Assembly: GCA_029210545.1 (NCBI GenBank)
Contig: JARGFV010000110.1
Location: 1-8,090, forward strand
Length of the DNA: 8,090 bases
DNA from: a bacterium
GTDB taxonomy: Bacteria; BMS3Abin14
Direction: 5' to 3'
Under the pieces are notes generated by a model that was not told the DNA's origin, searched no databases, and saw nothing but the letters and a program-made list of their open reading frames with translations. The translations under genes were made by a program, and so were the position numbers. Each line of letters opens with the position of its first letter. Position 1 is the stretch's first letter. This document shows positions 5,580 through 8,090 of this stretch, piece after piece.

Positions 5580-5599
5580 GGCAGCCGTCCTTTGATCAT
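5527..5599 (-). promoter_or_regulatory. Start-codon-spanning inverted repeat of the phosphodiesterase gene
   Basis: Arms 5584-5599 and 5527-5542 are perfect 16-bp reverse complements around a 41-base loop. In the mRNA the 5' arm contains the AAAGGA ribosome binding site, the loop contains the ATG (5579), and the 3' arm encodes residues 13-18 just before the catalytic AHRG. Pairing would hide the ribosome binding site. The repeat is seen directly; its function as a translational switch is inferred. Confidence 0.6.
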
Positions 5600-5670
5600 C
5601 GAGTCTCAGCCACAGCTTCGATTCTCTGAAGAGGGGAAGAGGAGAAAAGGTGAAAGAACGTTGCGATATT

Positions 5671-5699
5671 CCCCCCCATGCGCCCCCTCACCCCCTCGG
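5671..5699. repeat. C-tract repeat (G-rich on minus strand)
   Basis: Runs of seven, five and five C's (5671-5677, 5683-5687, 5691-5695) are separated by atgcg and tca. The stop codon of the helical-repeat protein lies between the last two runs. On the transcribed minus-strand RNA it is G-rich and could form a compact G structure. The pattern resembles the gcgcccc array at 3903-3948. Confidence 0.5.
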
Positions 5700-6923
5700 C
5701 GCTGAGTCTACTAAGTTAGACTCAGCGTTCAGCTTCCCCACCGCCTCCCTGAGCTCCCCCTTGATCCGTTCCCGCTCGGGAGCGTACTGCGGCTCTTTCA
5801 GGATCCCCATGGCTGTTTCGAACAGGGTGACCGCCCGCTGGAGGTTCATCCTGGGCTCCCTGACCTCCGCGTAACGGGTCAGGGCCCGGGCCATGAGGGC
5901 CATGACCATCCCCCTGCGCGCGGCCTGATCGTCCTGTTTCAGCAGTTCCAGGGAATCCCTGATGGTCCTGACGGCCCTGCTAAGGAGGGCCGGGCTCCGT
6001 TCGATGTCGTAAAGCCCGAGAAGAACGCGGCCGGCGTCAGCCAGGGTGACGCCCCGCTGGACAGGGTTTTCCTCCGGGGTCATGATCTCAAGGGCCCGGT
6101 CGTAGGCGGAAAGGGCCCGTGCCAGGGTCTTCTCCTTATCAAACACATCTGCCAGTTCGGTCAGTGCGTCCCCGGCCATCTTCAGTATCCCGGCCCTGTT
6201 GAGAAGGGTTTCCGTGTCCTCGATGGCCTCCAGGACAGCGGCTGCCTGTTCGTAGGTTTCCACAGCCTTTCTCAGGCTGGCCTGGCGATCGGAGTGGTCT
6301 GCCAGCTTGCGGAGCACCCCCGCCTTCCGGGTGAGAAACCGTACCTCCTCATCGAGCCACGACGATCGCCTCGCTGCCTCAGCGGCGGTGTCCCAGGCGC
6401 GAAGGGCCAGGTTGAGGTTCTCCAACTGGCCCTGGATACCGGCCAGTTCCTCGTAAAGGGCGGCCAGTTCGGAAAGGGCTCTCAAGTAGTGGACGCGGAA
6501 CCTTTCCGGCTTCAGGAGGGTCACCGCTTCCCGGAGAGCCTCGCCGGCTTTGAGCCTTTCCCGTTTTCCGTCGCCGGGCGCGGCCATTCTCCGCCGGCAG
6601 GCGCCCAGCCGGTAAAGGGCCTGGCCCCTGACCTCCCGGTCCTCCACGGGGGAGAGGTCCGGGAGCATGGATTCCAGCTCACCGATAGCCCGGGAGAAGT
6701 CCCCATCCCTGATGAGGGCGTCGGGACCGGCAAGGATCCCCGCGCTTTCATCCTTCCCTCCCAGGTCGGGAGCGTCCTTCTTCACGGGAGCCAGGCGGAC
6801 CACGGAGCGATCCATCTGCGGGCCCTGGTTAAGGGTGCGCACCTTCAGGCAGATCCTGACCAGGCTGACGACCATGACGATCATAAACAGGTAAAGCCAA
6901 CCGGTTGAAAAAACCTGCGGCAT
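5688..6923 (-). CDS. Membrane-anchored TPR-like helical-repeat protein
   Basis: This 411-residue protein has no recognised function. Residues 7-27 form a single transmembrane helix near the N-terminus; a basic and proline-containing linker follows to about residue 60. From about residue 124 the protein consists of six alpha-helical units of 46-50 residues, beginning near 124, 170, 217, 267, 314 and 361. Each opens with a pattern like LxxAVxxYExAxxxL and ends with a second helix pair. This is TPR-like but longer than the canonical 34-residue repeat. Such solenoids usually bind partner proteins. The start at 6923 is preferred to the ATG 11 codons earlier because AGGGAG precedes it by nine bases. 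The last dozen residues (AESNLVDSAPRG) are encoded by a hairpin and C-tract, so the original protein may have ended earlier. The phosphodiesterase gene follows 108 bases downstream; the Amt-like gene is divergent. Confidence 0.7.
   Translation of the reverse strand: MPQVFSTGWLYLFMIVMVVSLVRICLKVRTLNQGPQMDRSVVRLAPVKKDAPDLGGKDESAGILAGPDALIRDGDFSRAIGELESMLPDLSPVEDREVRGQALYRLGACRRRMAAPGDGKRERLKAGEALREAVTLLKPERFRVHYLRALSELAALYEELAGIQGQLENLNLALRAWDTAAEAARRSSWLDEEVRFLTRKAGVLRKLADHSDRQASLRKAVETYEQAAAVLEAIEDTETLLNRAGILKMAGDALTELADVFDKEKTLARALSAYDRALEIMTPEENPVQRGVTLADAGRVLLGLYDIERSPALLSRAVRTIRDSLELLKQDDQAARRGMVMALMARALTRYAEVREPRMNLQRAVTLFETAMGILKEPQYAPERERIKGELREAVGKLNAESNLVDSAPRG
5700..5727. other. Perfect 11-bp hairpin inside the 3' end of the helical-repeat gene
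   Basis: Arms cgctgagtcta (5700-5710) and tagactcagcg (5717-5727) flank a 6-base loop. It overlaps the last codons and is followed on the minus strand by a G-rich tract rather than T's, so it is not a standard terminator. It may be an inserted repeat element that extended the reading frame. Confidence 0.5.
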
Positions 6924-7287
6924 CTTTATATGCTCCCTATCTTCTCCGCATCGCAAACCGGGATCCGTCGAGGAGTTTGCCTGGACCTGTATTTCAGGTT
7001 AACTCTTTAATTTAGCACGATTTTTCGTGACAGCAGTTTAACACCTTCCCACAAATGATATCAATCGCAGGTCATGCCTGTTTTTTGGGCACCTTGTCGG
7101 CGAATGCATAAAAACATAGGCCCTGTTGTGCTGCGATTCCGGTCAGTCCAATGCCTGCCAGCGTCAAAATATGGTGCAACCTTTTGTAAAAAAAGGAAAA
7201 TTTGCAATCCTGCCGGTTTTTTCTTTTTTGGCACATCCCTTTCCATTGTGCAGTCATCAACTCAAACCACCGAAAGGGGAACATACC
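6924..7287. other. Divergent intergenic region between helical-repeat gene and Amt-like gene
   Basis: This 364-base region is more AT-rich than its surroundings and contains no convincing gene. It holds two small inverted repeats, cctg-tattt-cagg (6985-6997) and cacga-tttt-tcgtg (7016-7029), T-runs at 7080-7085 and 7217-7229, and the sigma-54-like motif of the Amt-like gene (7229-7243). A minus-strand frame ending near 7072 (…FADKVPKKQA) looks superficially protein-like but has no start or recognisable domain. The promoter of the minus-strand gene was not identified. Confidence 0.5.
7229..7243 (+). promoter_or_regulatory. Possible sigma-54 promoter of the Amt-like gene
   Basis: The sequence TGGCAC-atccc-TTTC has a perfect -24 element with the right spacing, but the -12 element is TTTC instead of TTGC. 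Transcription would start near 7255, about 33 bases before the ATG. Ammonium transporter genes are classically under sigma-54/NtrC control, which makes the match more credible. An NtrC site was not identified. Confidence 0.35.
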
Positions 7288-7908
7288 ATGAAGTACATCA
7301 TCGCCAACATCACGCCGGCCCTCATCATCGGCGCCTTCGCCGAAAGGATGAAGTTTTCCGCCATGCTCCTTTTCACCGGCGCCTGGATGCTGCTCATCTA
7401 CAGCCCCGTCTGCCACTGGGTGTGGGGCGGCGGATGGCTCGGCCAGATGGGCGCGCTGGACTTTGCCGGAGGCACAGTGGTCCACATCAACGCCGGTATC
7501 GCGGGCCTGGTCGCGGCCATCGTCCTTGGCAGGAGAAAAGGCTACCCCACGACCCCCATGATGCCCCACAGCCTCACCTTGTCCATGGTGGGAGCATCCA
7601 TGCTGTGGGTGGGCTGGTCCGGATCCGAGCTCGCCGCGGACGGGACTGCCGGAATGGCCCTGGCCATGACCCAGATCGCTACAGCCGCCGCCACCCTTGC
7701 CTGGATGGGTGTGAAATGGTTGAAGCACGGCAAGCCCAGTGCCCTCGGCGCCATTACGGGCGCTGTGGCCGGCCTCGTGGCCATCACCCCGGCCTCCGGC
7801 TTCGTGGGCCCCATGGGCGCCGTCGCCATCGGCCTGCGGGTCACCGAGGACGAGGAGGTCACCGGCCTCGACATCACGCAGCACAACGAAAAGGGCTATG
7901 ACTACTGA
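7288..7908 (+). CDS. Shortened Amt-family ammonium transporter relative, probably non-transporting
   Basis: The 206-residue product aligns clearly with Amt/AmtB but is about half the normal length. Comparison with E. coli AmtB (428 residues, from memory) gives a constant offset of 102: E19 is E121, W46 is W148, D58 is D160 and H66 is pore His168. The ammonium transporter signature DFAGGTVVHINAG (58-70) is intact. Missing are the first 100 or so residues with TM1, TM2 and part of TM3; the FNAG segment containing Phe-gate F215 (W110-S-G-S113 here); and about 90-100 residues after AVAIG (182), including TM9-TM11 and pore His318. The F107 position is isoleucine (I5). The normal cytoplasmic tail LRVTEDEEVTGLD…GYDY (183-206), the region near the GlnK contact, is fused directly. 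GGGGA lies eight bases before the ATG, and a strong terminator follows. It cannot form a normal pore. It could be an in-frame pseudogene, an assembly collapse, or a real mini-Amt. Confidence 0.75.
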   Translation: MKYIIANITPALIIGAFAERMKFSAMLLFTGAWMLLIYSPVCHWVWGGGWLGQMGALDFAGGTVVHINAGIAGLVAAIVLGRRKGYPTTPMMPHSLTLSMVGASMLWVGWSGSELAADGTAGMALAMTQIATAAATLAWMGVKWLKHGKPSALGAITGAVAGLVAITPASGFVGPMGAVAIGLRVTEDEEVTGLDITQHNEKGYDY

Positions 7909-7957
7909 TAGCCTGAATAATAATGTCATAGCCCTGTGCTAGGTTCCAAGGGCTATG
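7892..7957 (+). other. Three-armed repeat allowing alternative hairpins at the Amt-like stop codon
   Basis: Arm 1 (agggctatgac, 7892-7902) overlaps the last codons, arm 2 (gtcatagccct, 7925-7935) is its exact complement, and arm 3 (agggctatg, 7949-7957) repeats arm 1. Arm 2 can therefore pair with either arm 1 or arm 3 but not both. It lies just upstream of the terminator. Arms 1 and 3 may stem from a small duplication of the gene end. Confidence 0.5.
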
Positions 7958-7972
7958 TACTAGGACAATCGC

Positions 7973-8006
7973 AAAGGCGCCGGACCAAATGGTCCGGCGC
8001 CTTTTT
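7973..8006 (+). terminator. Strong intrinsic terminator of the Amt-like gene
   Basis: A perfect 14-bp stem (7973-7986 with 7991-8004) with a 4-base loop aaat and a GC-rich core ends in a run of T's (8002-8006). It is a classical Rho-independent terminator, 64 bases after the stop codon, and would also work on the minus strand because of the A's before the stem. Confidence 0.9.
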
Positions 8007-8008
8007 CT

Positions 8009-8024
8009 TGGCACCTAGCCCGCA
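8009..8024 (+). promoter_or_regulatory. Possible sigma-54-like motif directed off the right edge
   Basis: The sequence TGGCAC-ctagc-CCGCA has a perfect -24 element and a GC at the exact ten-base spacing, but CCGC replaces TTGC. It directly follows the terminator, as a promoter of a next gene would, but that gene lies outside the window. The remaining bases to 8090 contain nothing recognisable. Confidence 0.2.
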
Positions 8025-8090
8025 TTATTCATGATGCAAATGAGATGTCAGCTAACTGTGTGGCAATTAAAGATAAATGGGAATGGCACT

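Noticed and set aside
7016-7029. cacga-tttt-tcgtg as a regulator operator for the divergent genes
   Set aside because: It is a small AT-centred inverted repeat with no identified promoter around it and no recognised binding consensus, so it was only mentioned as part of the region.
7613-7632. Adjacent ggatcc and gagctc sites in the Amt-like gene, resembling a cloning polylinker
   Set aside because: The surrounding codons translate to normal Amt sequence (GSELAADG) and no vector sequence follows, so it is most simply natural coding DNA next to the FNAG loss.
7072-7929. Long minus-strand frame of 285 codons opposite the Amt-like gene
   Set aside because: It is rich in Gly and His as expected for an antisense shadow of a GC-rich membrane protein gene, and the sense frame matches Amt unmistakably.
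8008-8040. Possible insertion-sequence end near gcattattcatgatgc at the right edge
   Set aside because: It is partly palindromic and felt like a transposon terminus, but no matching opposite end, target duplication or transposase is present in the window.
1-8090. CRISPR array, tRNA or rRNA genes
   Set aside because: No regularly spaced direct repeats with unique spacers, no cloverleaf-like sequence and no rRNA-like conserved segment was seen; the repeats present are short and near-tandem.

Overview
The window looks like a chromosomal piece of a GC-rich Gram-negative bacterium, most probably a deltaproteobacterium (Desulfobacterota-like). This is an inference from a multiheme c-type cytochrome with paired CXXCH motifs, sigma-54-like promoter motifs, an ammonium-transporter relative, and intergenic gaps filled with hairpins and short degenerate repeats. 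Nothing in the sequence fixes the taxon.

Layout. Positions 1-205 hold a cluster of hairpins that runs into a 5'-truncated multiheme cytochrome gene (206-709, +). A bidirectional terminator (812-847) separates it from a minus-strand gene for a two-helix membrane protein with a bacterial SH3 domain (882-1451), which has a good sigma-54-type promoter motif upstream. A gene-poor stretch (1452-2028) contains a perfect 16-bp stem-loop and repeat debris. Next come a minus-strand type II toxin-antitoxin pair (2029-2539), an MJ1255-like glycosyltransferase (2700-3779), a flavodoxin-fold NAD(P)H:quinone oxidoreductase-type protein (3969-4568), a glycerophosphodiester phosphodiesterase (4785-5579) and a membrane-anchored protein with helical repeats (5688-6923). 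These are all on the minus strand but are separated by 100-200 base gaps full of repeats, so one tight operon is doubtful. The TA pair has its own promoter and operator-like site.

At the right end, divergently transcribed, is the most unusual object: a 206-codon Amt-family ammonium-transporter relative (7288-7908, +). It lacks the N-terminal quarter, four residues around the Phe gate, and roughly 90-100 residues including the second pore histidine, yet it is joined in frame to the normal Amt C-terminal tail. It keeps a start codon, a plausible ribosome binding site, a possible sigma-54 promoter and a strong terminator. It is either a very recent in-frame pseudogene, an assembly artefact, or a shortened Amt-like protein with a non-transport role.

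The genes do not form one obvious pathway. The cytochrome suggests periplasmic electron transfer, the phosphodiesterase and glycosyltransferase touch lipid or envelope metabolism, and the oxidoreductase is generic. The recurring theme is the intergenic DNA. Nearly every gap carries near-tandem repeats of about 7-9 bp with a different unit each time, plus copies of a TCGACARGCTC-type repeat. In addition, a perfect 16-bp inverted repeat spans the start codon of the phosphodiesterase gene and could bury its ribosome binding site.
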